Shown: positions 6,825-14,349 of the stretch, piece by piece
Layout: the number at the start of each line of letters is the position of its first letter
Position numbering within the stretch: the first letter of the stretch is position 1
Origin: Spirochaetota bacterium
GTDB taxonomy: Bacteria > Spirochaetota > UBA4802 > UBA5550
Direction of reading: 5' to 3'
Assembly (NCBI GenBank): GCA_022704585.1
Contig: JAKJGD010000002.1
Location: 1 to 19,568 of the forward strand
Length of the DNA stretch: 19,568 nucleotides
The notes under the pieces: model-generated
What the model was told of the DNA's origin: nothing
What the model saw: only the letters and a program-made list of their open reading frames with translations
Databases searched by the model: none
Made by a program: the position numbers and the translations under genes

Positions 6825-8237
6825 TTATATTTTAAACCGCAAAGTGAAATTTGCCATCAGTGTAAAGTAATGCTTCGGCTTTTGTTCCAGGATCAGGGCA
6901 TACGAGGCATCAAGTCCTGCCGAGAACATCTCTATCACCTGGAACTGGGCGCCCAGCCCGACGCCGATCAACGGCTCGATGCTATCGCTTTTCTTTTCGG
7001 CGAATGTCGTGTACAGGTCCGGTTTCACGACCTGCGAATTGAGCCAGACCATGCCGATCGAGAGCTTTGGCACCAGAGAAAAGAGGGGCGAGATCTCGAA
7101 CTGGTACGCCGCGGCCGCCGCCACCGGCAGCATGTTAAGCGCGTAGGAGTTGTCCATCTTGCAGTTCATCCGCATGTACCCGATGTCCAGGCCGACGTAC
7201 AGGTAATTTATCCAGAAGTTGCTGATCGCCGCGTTCACCGCAACTGCAGCTCCCGGCTCCATCAGGTTGCCGAAAGAGCCCACGGGCAGGATACATCCCA
7301 GCTGTGCCGTGATGCTGATCCTTCTCAGAAGCATGCTCACTGTGCGGCTTTCTGATTCAGCGCCGTCATCGTCAACGGCCCGTATCATGAAGTGGTTGTC
7401 GCGGTCAATCGGCACCTCCGGAACGATAACTTCGGCCCCGGGGATCTCCTCGATTTTTTCTATCGCGTATTGCTTCCTCTGGTACACGCGGTACCCGGTT
7501 ATGGTGCCGTCCGGGTCGCTGCTCGGCTTCCATGCCAGCTTGATGTCGGCGCCCTCTTTTTTCTTGCTGATTATGGAATAGCGGGCGCTCGCTGGGACGC
7601 GGGGCGGCAGGTTGGTCCGTATCTGGATCTCGTTGCTTGGCACCGATTCGTTCCCGTCCGCGCCGATCGCGGTGACGATGAAGAAATAGGTTTTCTTGGT
7701 CGCCAGTCCCTTGGCGGTAAACCTGCGCTGTGTCGTTTTTCCCGCTGGTTTGTACTGGTCCTCCTTGCGCTCTTTTATGTACACCACGTATGAACGGGGA
7801 GTCTGGAAAGGCGCGAGCCAGGTAAGCCTGATCTCGCTCAGGTTCGGCCTTGCCTCGAGGCCCGTGGGATTTGTCCGGGTCATGAAGAGCACGTTGGAAC
7901 GCTTGACCGTGAATTCCTCCGCCTTGTTGAGTTCTCTGCGGAAGGTGTAGGTTTCGCTGTCTTCGTCGACCTGGTAGGCCTCCAGCATCTCCCCGGTATT
8001 GAGCCGGATGAAGTGCTTGCCCATGTAAATGTCGGTGTAGAGGATCCGGATTATATTGTTACGGGTGAAGGCTTTCACGGTGCCGTTTTTCAGCTGCATG
8101 GTGACGACCGCTGCCGTGTCATTGATGATTTTACCCTGGTGGATCGAGCCGTCCCTGAGGAATACATATTCAGCATGGGCGCAGATGGCCCCGGCGAGGA
8201 GAATAATTAGAATAATTGCTGATTTGAAGAACGACAT
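6825..8237 (-). CDS. secreted protein: LSm-like repeats, two FN3 domains, C-terminal outer-membrane beta-barrel
   Basis: This is a 470-residue protein, counted from the ATG at 8237. That start has AAGAGG at 8244-8249 with 6-base spacing and gives a clean signal peptide ending AHA (cleavage after residue 22). ATGs at 8270 and 8261 lack usable sites. Residues 23-69 and about 74-120 look like two copies of a small strand-rich module (FLRDGSIHQGKI, NGTVKAFTRNNIIRILYTD; FIRLNTGEMLEA, EFTVKRSNVLFM). FN3 domains follow at about 123-209 and 212-301 (RSYVVYIKER, TYFFIVTAIGADGNESVPSNEI; GYRVYQRK, DDDGAESE). Residues 305-470 show alternating glycine/aromatic strands and end in TLRFKI, typical of an 8-strand outer-membrane barrel. 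It sits between the FecR lipoprotein (76 bases upstream) and the ASH lipoprotein (60 bases downstream), suggesting one envelope complex or assembly unit. Function unknown. Confidence 0.85.
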   Translation of the reverse strand: MSFFKSAIILIILLAGAICAHAEYVFLRDGSIHQGKIINDTAAVVTMQLKNGTVKAFTRNNIIRILYTDIYMGKHFIRLNTGEMLEAYQVDEDSETYTFRRELNKAEEFTVKRSNVLFMTRTNPTGLEARPNLSEIRLTWLAPFQTPRSYVVYIKERKEDQYKPAGKTTQRRFTAKGLATKKTYFFIVTAIGADGNESVPSNEIQIRTNLPPRVPASARYSIISKKKEGADIKLAWKPSSDPDGTITGYRVYQRKQYAIEKIEEIPGAEVIVPEVPIDRDNHFMIRAVDDDGAESESRTVSMLLRRISITAQLGCILPVGSFGNLMEPGAAVAVNAAISNFWINYLYVGLDIGYMRMNCKMDNSYALNMLPVAAAAAYQFEISPLFSLVPKLSIGMVWLNSQVVKPDLYTTFAEKKSDSIEPLIGVGLGAQFQVIEMFSAGLDASYALILEQKPKHYFTLMANFTLRFKI

Positions 8238-8243
8238 GGTCTG

Positions 8244-8249
8244 CCTCTT
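8244..8249 (-). promoter_or_regulatory. ribosome binding site that decides the start at 8237
   Basis: AAGAGG on the minus strand, 6 bases before the ATG at 8237. The in-frame ATG at 8261 has only a GGAG abutting it, and that at 8270 has nothing. Confidence 0.6.
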
Positions 8250-8313
8250 GGTGAACTTCATGCTCCGCATGATAGCGAAGGTTTTTTCCCAAATAGAGGT
8301 CCTATGGATAAAT

Positions 8314-9276
8314 TTATTTCTTGATCCCGGTATATTTTATCTTGTTGACCGGGATTTCTATCCGCCCTTCCGGGGTTGAGATGACAAGGAACCTGTCGCC
8401 CCGGGAAACAATGATGCCCTCGTAAACCTTGCCGTTGTAGAGACGGATTACGTCTATGCGGTCATAGTTTTCCGATATCTTTTTCAGGCTCTGCGGAAAA
8501 AATTCATTTATCCTCTTGTCTATCTGCTTGATCTTCGGCTTTGCTTCCTCCCGGATCTTTTCGATCTTGACCTTGTCCTTTATTGCCGGTTTGGGAATGA
8601 CCGGCTGGGCCGCAACTTTCTGGATATAGAATGATTCGACGGCGGAAATGGTGCGGGTGACGGGAGGTGCCTTCGGCTCCTCGGTAATTACCAGGGTGTT
8701 GTTTTTACGGACAATGGTGGTCTCTGTTTTTTCCTCGATTTTCTCTTTAACTTCGCCTTTCGGCCCGGTTTCGGCGCTGATTTTTTTAACCTCAACCGCT
8801 CCCTCGCCTACGGCCACGGTAGCGGCATTATTCTCGTAGAAGACAAGGAAGGTGGTGCCGCGCACCGACGCGGTGGCGGTTTTCGTCAGAATACGGAATT
8901 CCCGCTGTGCCTTGAGTTTGCCCAGCTTGTTCAGCAGCTTCCCGCTTTCAAGCTTCAGCTCGATATTCGCTGATTTCACCATGGAGACGAATGTCACACG
9001 GCTGTCAGAAAGAATATTTACAATAACGTCGTCACCCATCTGGATAACTGCTTCCGATTCCTTTCCGGTTGTTATTGTGTCGTTTTCGCATAGCACGTCG
9101 CCGATGGTGGCGCCTCGGGCAGGCAGACCCGCGCCGATGATCTTGACATCCCCGATGTGAAAGGTCACCAGTGATACCATGCTTCGGCTGTCCTGTAAAC
9201 ATGACAGGGGCGCCATTATTGAAAAAATAAAAATCAATGATAACAGCCTGGATGGGGTTGATTGTTTCGTTTTCAT
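8314..9276 (-). CDS. FecR-domain lipoprotein with C-terminal LSm-like module
   Basis: This 320-residue protein has a lipoprotein signal ending PLSC (Cys26). Residues about 36-165 form a FecR domain: GDVKIIGAG, LCENDTITTGKESEAVIQM, LESGKLLNKL, then TATASVRGTTFLVFYE and VGEGAVEVKK. This is the periplasmic FecR fold without the anti-sigma helix or transmembrane helix of true FecR, and no sigma factor gene is nearby, so iron signalling should not be assumed. A charged Lys/Glu-rich linker (about 170-270) leads to a short C-terminal module at 274-316 (VIRLYNGKVYEGIIV, GRIEIPVNKIKYTG). This resembles the modules at the N-terminus of the next protein. The ribosome binding site is poor, but the ATG is the only one giving the signal. 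It is the first gene of a three-gene minus-strand unit with a promoter at 9364-9390. Confidence 0.9.
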   Translation of the reverse strand: MKTKQSTPSRLLSLIFIFSIMAPLSCLQDSRSMVSLVTFHIGDVKIIGAGLPARGATIGDVLCENDTITTGKESEAVIQMGDDVIVNILSDSRVTFVSMVKSANIELKLESGKLLNKLGKLKAQREFRILTKTATASVRGTTFLVFYENNAATVAVGEGAVEVKKISAETGPKGEVKEKIEEKTETTIVRKNNTLVITEEPKAPPVTRTISAVESFYIQKVAAQPVIPKPAIKDKVKIEKIREEAKPKIKQIDKRINEFFPQSLKKISENYDRIDVIRLYNGKVYEGIIVSRGDRFLVISTPEGRIEIPVNKIKYTGIKK

Positions 9277-9363
9277 GATTGGTTTACCATATGTTACCGC
9301 ACTTTAAAACCGGGGCATCAGTTTTCAAATATACAACCGGTACTGATGTCAGTACGAGTATTA

Positions 9364-9390
9364 ACTATATTAGAGTTTGTTATGTGTCAA
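9364..9390 (-). promoter_or_regulatory. promoter of the FecR-FN3-ASH operon
   Basis: On the minus strand a perfect TTGACA (9390-9385) is followed by TATAGT (9369-9364) with a short 15-base spacer. A start near 9357 gives about 80 bases of leader. The -35 and the palindrome ATAAATTTAT upstream of it are identical over 18 bp to the small-lipoprotein promoter at 1656-1673. Confidence 0.55.
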
Positions 9391-9402
9391 TGATAAATTT
9401 AT
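9385..9402 (-). repeat. 18-bp repeat with palindrome at two lipoprotein promoters (copy 2)
   Basis: ATAAATTTATCATTGACA on the minus strand is identical at 9402-9385 and 1673-1656. It joins the self-complementary ATAAATTTAT to the -35 hexamer. The palindrome could be an operator or an UP-like element. A palindrome-only copy lies at 8308-8317 across the FecR stop codon, ahead of the FN3/barrel gene. Confidence 0.6.
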
Positions 9403-9449
9403 CGAAGGAATTATATGCAATTGATTCATGACCAGCGATTGAGCGACGA

Positions 9450-10745
9450 TCATGCGGAATAAAAGTCCCGGTCGTATCCTTCCTTGCCGTTGTATTTCTC
9501 GGCCTGCTGCTTTGAGTAGCCAAGGTAGGCCATCTCGTTCACATCGAAGCCGGCGGACTTGAGAGAAGCAACCACGTCCTCCATGGAGGGCGGGCATCCG
9601 GTCACTTCGATCGGCTCTTTCACTGCGGCGTTCCCTTTGTTCGCCTTGATGATGCAGTTTCCCAGCATGATGGTCCTGTCGTAACCGGGCCGCGCCTGCA
9701 TTTTTTTCCCATTGAGAATCTCGACTTTCGGAAGGGGCTGTCCCTTGAACGCGGACATGACCAGTATGTTCGCCATGTTCGCGAGCGGTGAGCACCCGGA
9801 GCAGAGCGTGCTGTCGTATTTCGGCAGGCCGGGGCCGGTGATGCCCATCTTGGCGAATGCGCCCGGACCGGTATTGTCCTCGGTCCAGAGCCAGTCCCAC
9901 TTGAGCGGTTTCACGTGATCGGCGAGCGTCTCGCCCCGAACCTCGTACCCGTCCGGGTCGAGGGAACGGCCGGTCCTCTTCCCGTAATGGCCAAAGTGAA
10001 CGATGTCGGCCGGGGCGTACCCTATGGACTGCGCCGCTACAAGGTCGGCACCCAGCGGGTCTGTTGATGCAATGATGACGTCTTTGCGGTACGCGTTGCC
10101 GTAATGGAGCGCGCCCTTCTCCAGCGCGTAGATTCCGTCCACGATGGTGAGTGCCGGCTTCACGAAATCTGCGATGAAGGAGAAGCAGTATTCCAGGTCG
10201 AGGTCCGCGTGGTGGCAAAGCTTCTTGGACGCAACCTTGAGGCAGCCCTTCAGGTTCTTGAGCCCGAGCGAGACCTTGGTCTGCCCGTGGGTCTTGAGGA
10301 CAGGGAAATTTATGAAGAAATCGGTCTCGATCGCTTCCTTTGCAATGTGAAGCTTGTGGCCGTCATGGAACTCGAATGCCTCGGATTTGCTTTCATTGAA
10401 GTCGACCAGCGTTACGCCGTATTTTCTCTCGAGCGCCTCGTACCCGAGGCCTTTGTACGCGGCGCGGGTCCCGATGCCCTTCTGTATCTCCACCGAGCCT
10501 TCGCCGATGGTGATCCTGTCCACGCCATGCTCCTTGAGGATAATGATCATATCTTCAACCAGCCGCGTCGTGGTATACACCCCGAAGGGGGCGAAGGGAA
10601 AGAGGTTGTCCCAGCCCACCAGGTTGGGCTTGATAAGCGCGCTCATGCCGGGCCTGAGCCCTGACAGGCCATCGCACAATTCAATCCCTTCACGGAGCGA
10701 ATCCGGGCTTTTCTCGTATTTAACAAGGGATACGATTGGTTTCAT
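9450..10745 (-). CDS. DUF362-family protein with four candidate Fe-S cysteines
   Basis: This 431-residue cytosolic protein has the DUF362 core: ALIKPNLVGW at 36-45, IGEGS at 80-84, FFINFPVLKTHGQTKVSLGLKNLKGCL at about 143-169, and STDPLGADLVAAQ at 227-239. Members are often associated with redox or metal-cluster proteins; the reaction is not established. Unlike the DUF362 protein at 15386 it has no classical ferredoxin domain. Its C-terminal 120 residues instead hold CSGC (315, 318), GNC (364) and TGCPPS (384), an arrangement reminiscent of the cluster-binding cysteines of NuoB/hydrogenase-small-subunit proteins. GGAGGA at 10753-10758, 7 bases from the ATG, fixes the start. The gene diverges from the sigma-54 activator across 188 bases. 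No terminator was recognised in the 173 bases that follow. Confidence 0.88.
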   Translation of the reverse strand: MKPIVSLVKYEKSPDSLREGIELCDGLSGLRPGMSALIKPNLVGWDNLFPFAPFGVYTTTRLVEDMIIILKEHGVDRITIGEGSVEIQKGIGTRAAYKGLGYEALERKYGVTLVDFNESKSEAFEFHDGHKLHIAKEAIETDFFINFPVLKTHGQTKVSLGLKNLKGCLKVASKKLCHHADLDLEYCFSFIADFVKPALTIVDGIYALEKGALHYGNAYRKDVIIASTDPLGADLVAAQSIGYAPADIVHFGHYGKRTGRSLDPDGYEVRGETLADHVKPLKWDWLWTEDNTGPGAFAKMGITGPGLPKYDSTLCSGCSPLANMANILVMSAFKGQPLPKVEILNGKKMQARPGYDRTIMLGNCIIKANKGNAAVKEPIEVTGCPPSMEDVVASLKSAGFDVNEMAYLGYSKQQAEKYNGKEGYDRDFYSA

Positions 10746-10933
10746 GGCTGGCTCCTCCGGACATTGTGGAATGCATCAGCGCCATTATCGGGGAGGGATA
10801 TCAGTAGACAAGTAGAATTTTTCTGCCCGGTTTCGGAATTGTGCCGGGCCGGAGCAGTTGCTGTATTCGTATATTTTTTCCGTCCGGCTAAAAAACATTT
10901 GAAAAATTTAAGCGGGACGGTACGCTCCCTGCC

Positions 10934-13063
10934 ATGTCGGCAAAAAGGCGCAGGGATCCGGTCCAGGGACTGTTCATGGACGTGCAGAAGAGCGGGGAAA
11001 TGCTGGTGGCCCGCTTCCGCCTGGCCATCCTTATCTTCTTTATTCCGCTGATTTACGCCCTCCGTTTCCTGCTCGGGTACCTGATCCCCTCCTACTGGCT
11101 TATGAGCATCGGCAAGTGGATGGTCATGTCTGCCGTTTCTGCGCTTATATACATGGCGCTCAAAAAAGGCCTGTACCGGCCCTGGCTGGGCTATCTCACT
11201 ATCTTCCTCGACACCTCGTTTGTGACCATCAGCATCATCACGCTCTCCTTTTACACCTTCAACCATACCGGGGTGTTACAGGACCCGCTGCTCCTGATCT
11301 ATTACCTGATCAGCGCCAGCGGGGGGATCAGGTATGCCTACCGGTACATAGCTTTCACCGTACCGCTCCTCGCGGGGATGATCGTGTTGCTGTCATGGTT
11401 CGATTCCGCGTACCACGCCATTCCGGTCGATTACATCGTGCTTACGGACCGGCTGGCGTTTTTGATCCTCATATCGATCATGGCCCTCTTCTTTTCGCGG
11501 ATGCTCAGGGACTTCACCTTCGAGCGCTACCGCACCGGCCAGAAGCACATACGGGAGATATCCTCGCTCATGGAGATCGGCAGGACCATTTCGTCCCGTG
11601 AGGAGCTGGCGAAGACCCTGGTGAGCATCGTGTCGGAGGCCAAAAAGCTCCTCCAGGCGGACCTTGGCTTCATCAGCGTCAGGACCGGGGAAGACGGGAA
11701 GCTGGACATTATCTCGGAAACAGGCCCGGTCCCCTCTCCTGCGCCCCCTGACATTGAATGGCGTATCGGCGCTCATATCGTGGGGTCCGGCAGGGCTCTG
11801 GAGATCAAGCCCGGGTCGTCTCCGGCGATTGATGCGGAGGTTGCCGGGGTTTTGAAAAAACGATGGATACAACAGGTGGTCGGGATTCCCGTGTCAGTGG
11901 AAGGCGAGATCCTGGGCGCCATCGTTGCGGCCCGCCGCGACACCCGCGCCTTCACCGGGTATGACACCACGCTCCTGGCCGTGCTCTCCCAGCAGGCGGC
12001 GATATCGATCAAGAACGCGAACCTCCTGGAAAAGCTGAAAAGCGAAAGCGTGTATCTGGGCAAGGAGACCGATTACTCGGCCGGGTTTCACCAGATCATC
12101 GGCCAGAGCGGTAAGATGCGAGAGGTCTTTGCCATCATCGAGAAGGCGGCGAAGTCCGGCATACCGGTCCTCATCAGGGGTGAGAGCGGCACCGGCAAGG
12201 AGCTCGTCGCCAACGCGCTCTTCGCGCTGGGCGAGCGGAAGGACCGCCCCTTCATCAAGCTGAACTGTTCGGCGATTCCCGCCGACCTTCTCGAAAGCGA
12301 GCTATTCGGGCACGAGAAGGGCGCCTTCACCGGCGCGGACCGCCAGCGCAAGGGCAAGTTCGAGCTGGCGGACGGCGGCACCATGTTCCTGGACGAGATC
12401 GGCGACATGAGCCCCGGTCTCCAGACCAAGCTCCTCCGCGTGCTGCAGGAGGGGGAGTTCCACCGCATCGGCGGCGACGTGACGATCAGGTCGGACGTGC
12501 GGCTCGTCACCGCGACCAACCAGAACCTGGAGGAGAAGATCCGCAGGGGCGAGTTCCGTGAGGACCTGTTTTACCGGATTAACGCCCTGCCGATCCACGT
12601 GCCGCCCCTGAGGGAGCGGCGGGAGGACATACCGCTTCTGGCCCAGCACTTCGTGAGGAAGCATGATTACGTCGGGGGCAGGAACATCGAGTTCACGGTT
12701 TCCGCCATTCGCTTCCTTGCCTCGCTCGAGTGGCGTGGCAATGTCCGGGAGCTGGAAAACTTCATCCACCGCATTCTCGTCATGACCGATACGGACACCA
12801 TATCCGAAAAGGAACTGAAGGCCATGTGCGAGAGAGCTGACTCGACGCGGATGATGGACTACTACTCGACCCTCAAGGCCTACATCAATGAGGCGGTCAA
12901 CGCCGGCTGTGATGTTGCACAGGAGATGGAGCGGATTGAGCGGGAATTCCTGGCAGAAGCGTTCCGCAAGTCGAGGGGCAACATACGCAAGACGGCGGAG
13001 ATTACCGGCCTGCCAAAATCGACACTTTTCAACAAACTGCAAAAATATCACATAACCGATTAA
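10934..13063 (+). CDS. sigma-54-dependent activator with N-terminal membrane domain, GAF, AAA+ and Fis HTH
   Basis: This 709-residue bacterial enhancer-binding protein has about six hydrophobic segments in residues 28-190, for example ILIFFIPLIYALRFLLGYL and LAFLILISIMALFF. This suggests a membrane-embedded sensor. A linker helix and a GAF domain (about 222-365) follow. The AAA+ domain starts near 385 with Walker A GESGTGKE (416-423), the sigma-54 contact loop GAFTGA (463-468), Walker B GGTMFLDEIGD (481-491), FREDLFYRIN (541-550) with the arginine fingers, and WRGNVREL (600-607). A Fis-type HTH (about 683-706, NIRKTAEITGLPKSTLFNKL) ends it. It opens promoters held by sigma-54 polymerase through ATP hydrolysis. 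The ATG at 10934 has no good ribosome site; ATG 10976 (residue 15) has AGGGA 6 bases upstream and may be the true start. Its likely target promoter is at 13396, directly downstream. Confidence 0.95.
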   Translation: MSAKRRRDPVQGLFMDVQKSGEMLVARFRLAILIFFIPLIYALRFLLGYLIPSYWLMSIGKWMVMSAVSALIYMALKKGLYRPWLGYLTIFLDTSFVTISIITLSFYTFNHTGVLQDPLLLIYYLISASGGIRYAYRYIAFTVPLLAGMIVLLSWFDSAYHAIPVDYIVLTDRLAFLILISIMALFFSRMLRDFTFERYRTGQKHIREISSLMEIGRTISSREELAKTLVSIVSEAKKLLQADLGFISVRTGEDGKLDIISETGPVPSPAPPDIEWRIGAHIVGSGRALEIKPGSSPAIDAEVAGVLKKRWIQQVVGIPVSVEGEILGAIVAARRDTRAFTGYDTTLLAVLSQQAAISIKNANLLEKLKSESVYLGKETDYSAGFHQIIGQSGKMREVFAIIEKAAKSGIPVLIRGESGTGKELVANALFALGERKDRPFIKLNCSAIPADLLESELFGHEKGAFTGADRQRKGKFELADGGTMFLDEIGDMSPGLQTKLLRVLQEGEFHRIGGDVTIRSDVRLVTATNQNLEEKIRRGEFREDLFYRINALPIHVPPLRERREDIPLLAQHFVRKHDYVGGRNIEFTVSAIRFLASLEWRGNVRELENFIHRILVMTDTDTISEKELKAMCERADSTRMMDYYSTLKAYINEAVNAGCDVAQEMERIEREFLAEAFRKSRGNIRKTAEITGLPKSTLFNKLQKYHITD

Positions 13064-13117
13064 CGGGCCGGGGAACCGCCTTCCGGAAAAATTCCATATA
13101 TCACGGTGCTTTCTTTT

Positions 13118-13165
13118 TGTCCGAAATTCGGGACAGGTGGGCCTGCTTTGGGACATGGGCGGTCC
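13118..13165 (+). promoter_or_regulatory. candidate upstream activator sites (phased GGGACA repeats)
   Basis: A dyad TGTCC-N8-GGACA lies at 13118-13135. The half-site GGGACA occurs at 13130-13135 and again at 13150-13155, exactly 20 bases apart, about two helical turns on the same face. A partial dyad GGAC-N7-GTCC covers 13151-13165. This lies about 270 bases upstream of the sigma-54 start, a workable distance for an enhancer-binding protein. No binding data exist, so this is inference. Confidence 0.4.
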
Positions 13166-13170
13166 TATGA

Positions 13171-13196
13171 CAGGCCCGCAAACGTGTGCGGGCCTG
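13171..13196. repeat. perfect 10-bp inverted repeat (hairpin) in the intergenic region
   Basis: CAGGCCCGCA (13171-13180) and its exact complement TGCGGGCCTG (13187-13196) flank the 6-base loop AACGTG. No T run follows on either strand, so it is not a standard intrinsic terminator. It may be a transcript-end hairpin for the activator gene, a recombination relic or a protein site. Confidence 0.6.
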
Positions 13197-13280
13197 CGAA
13201 GAGTTGAGCCAGGCGAACGGCATATCGTTCAATTTGATTTATTCCATTAAAAAAAGTATGTAGTGCACATGGAGAAAACT

Positions 13281-13328
13281 GCTTCGTCGTTCTCATGAAA
13301 ATCGTGGTCTCCCCGCAATGACGATTTT
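13281..13328. repeat. possible dispersed intergenic repeat element
   Basis: The 433 bases from 13064 to 13496 hold no gene. Within them, an 8-bp inverted repeat AAAATCGT/ACGATTTT (13298-13305 and 13321-13328, 15-base loop) sits in the context GCTTCGTCGTTCTC and CCCCGCAATGACG. Similar wording recurs in short dispersed palindromic repeats of many bacterial genomes. Only one copy is seen here, so membership is an inference from recall. Confidence 0.35.
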
Positions 13329-13395
13329 TGCTTTCCCGGACAGAAAAAGTATAATAAACCATAATTTTCAGTAATAATTATTTACATCCACGTTC

Positions 13396-13411
13396 TGGCA
13401 TGATACTTGCT
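13396..13411 (+). promoter_or_regulatory. sigma-54 promoter (-24/-12)
   Basis: TGGCATG-ATAC-TTGCT matches the sigma-54 consensus TGGCACG-N4-TTGCW at every position but one (T for C). The invariant GG (13397-13398) and GC (13409-13410) are separated by exactly 10 bases, and the preceding base is the favoured C. Transcription is predicted from about 13422, giving a leader of about 75 bases to the ATG at 13497. It lies directly between a sigma-54 activator gene and the membrane protein it presumably controls. Confidence 0.85.
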
Positions 13412-13496
13412 TTATAAATAGTGTATGAAATGATTCTATTTCCAGGGCGCCGGGGCCATCCGCCAATGGCGCAACAATCACTACAGGGAGGACGTT

Positions 13497-14336
13497 ATGG
13501 TACAGGTTGATGTTGTATGGGCGTACGCGTTTGGCGCTACCTTTGCTGCAGCCGCGGGCCGTCAGCTCGAGAAAGAAGAGAGGCCGTTTGTAAACAGGTG
13601 GTATGTGTTTCTGCTTATTTTCCTGTCTGTCTTTTTCGCCCCGTCGGGGCTCTATCTCCTGTGGGAGCACACCCAGTGGGAGACGATGCAGGTGGCCACG
13701 ACCATGAAAGACATACCCGCGTGGCTGGTCGTCATATTTGCGGTCACCAATGTCACGCAGGGGATCCTGGGTTACTGGACTACGCTGAAACTGGTAAAAA
13801 AAGGGAACTACTACGGGGCCCACGCCAACTGGATGGTGGCCTGGATCATATTCTGGTTCATACTGGTGTGCGGTTGGGACTGCACGGGCTACCAGAGGTT
13901 CCTGTATGACGCGAGCATGTTTAACGGCGAGCTCTGGGCCGCCGGCAAGCACATGGGAGTCGGGTTCTTCTTTAGCAACGTGTGGTGGACTCTGGTGGTG
14001 ATGGCGTTGTTTTTTGCGCCCATGCTCAATTACGGTTTTATTAATTTCACCAGGGAAGGCGCGAAGTTGGATCCCTCGATCAAACCGGACCAGATACCGA
14101 GCCCGGCCAGGATTCTCTTCTTTAATTTTGCGACCCAGTGGGTCGTGTGCCTCGGCCTGGCGATCCTTGCCGCCCTGTGCGTCATGGGGCTCAGGGACCT
14201 GTTCGGGAGTATCCTGCTCGGGTACCTCGTCGGCATACCGGCCTTTTCCGTGGTGGCGTACTTTCTGCTTTTCAGGAGAAAGATGCCCATGTATCTGATC
14301 GCAAAGCAATTGTTCGTTAAGGAATCAGGTGATTGA
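13497..14336 (+). CDS. polytopic membrane protein under sigma-54 control, unknown function
   Basis: This 279-residue integral membrane protein has about seven hydrophobic segments, at residues 5-21, 33-55, 74-96, 110-126, 157-179, 205-230 and 234-260. Aromatic and charged motifs lie at the membrane faces: WEHTQWETM (56-64), NYYGAHANWM (104-113) and GWDCTGYQRFLYD (126-138). The loop at about 184-204 is hydrophilic. These polar residues next to helices could form a ligand, sterol-like or metal site, but no known family is recognised. The ATG is well placed behind GGGAGG with 5-6 base spacing. Transcription should start at the sigma-54 promoter at 13396 and stop at the strong terminator at 14350-14390, so the gene is probably monocistronic. 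The antisense frame covering it (13368-14309) is a coding shadow. Confidence 0.88.
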   Translation: MVQVDVVWAYAFGATFAAAAGRQLEKEERPFVNRWYVFLLIFLSVFFAPSGLYLLWEHTQWETMQVATTMKDIPAWLVVIFAVTNVTQGILGYWTTLKLVKKGNYYGAHANWMVAWIIFWFILVCGWDCTGYQRFLYDASMFNGELWAAGKHMGVGFFFSNVWWTLVVMALFFAPMLNYGFINFTREGAKLDPSIKPDQIPSPARILFFNFATQWVVCLGLAILAALCVMGLRDLFGSILLGYLVGIPAFSVVAYFLLFRRKMPMYLIAKQLFVKESGD

Positions 14337-14349
14337 GAATACCTTATGG

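Noticed and set aside
8314..9276. FecR-type iron-responsive anti-sigma system
   Set aside because: No anti-sigma helix or transmembrane segment, no ECF sigma factor or TonB receptor gene in the window; only the periplasmic FecR fold is present, on a lipoprotein.
12302..13156. A 284-codon minus-strand frame opposite the activator's AAA+ domain
   Set aside because: Antisense shadow of strongly conserved AAA+ and HTH coding sequence; composition is not protein-like.
13368..14309. A 313-codon open frame on the minus strand opposite the seven-helix membrane protein gene
   Set aside because: Low-complexity His/Pro/Arg-rich translation, no ribosome site, and it lies fully antisense to a gene with promoter, ribosome site and terminator.
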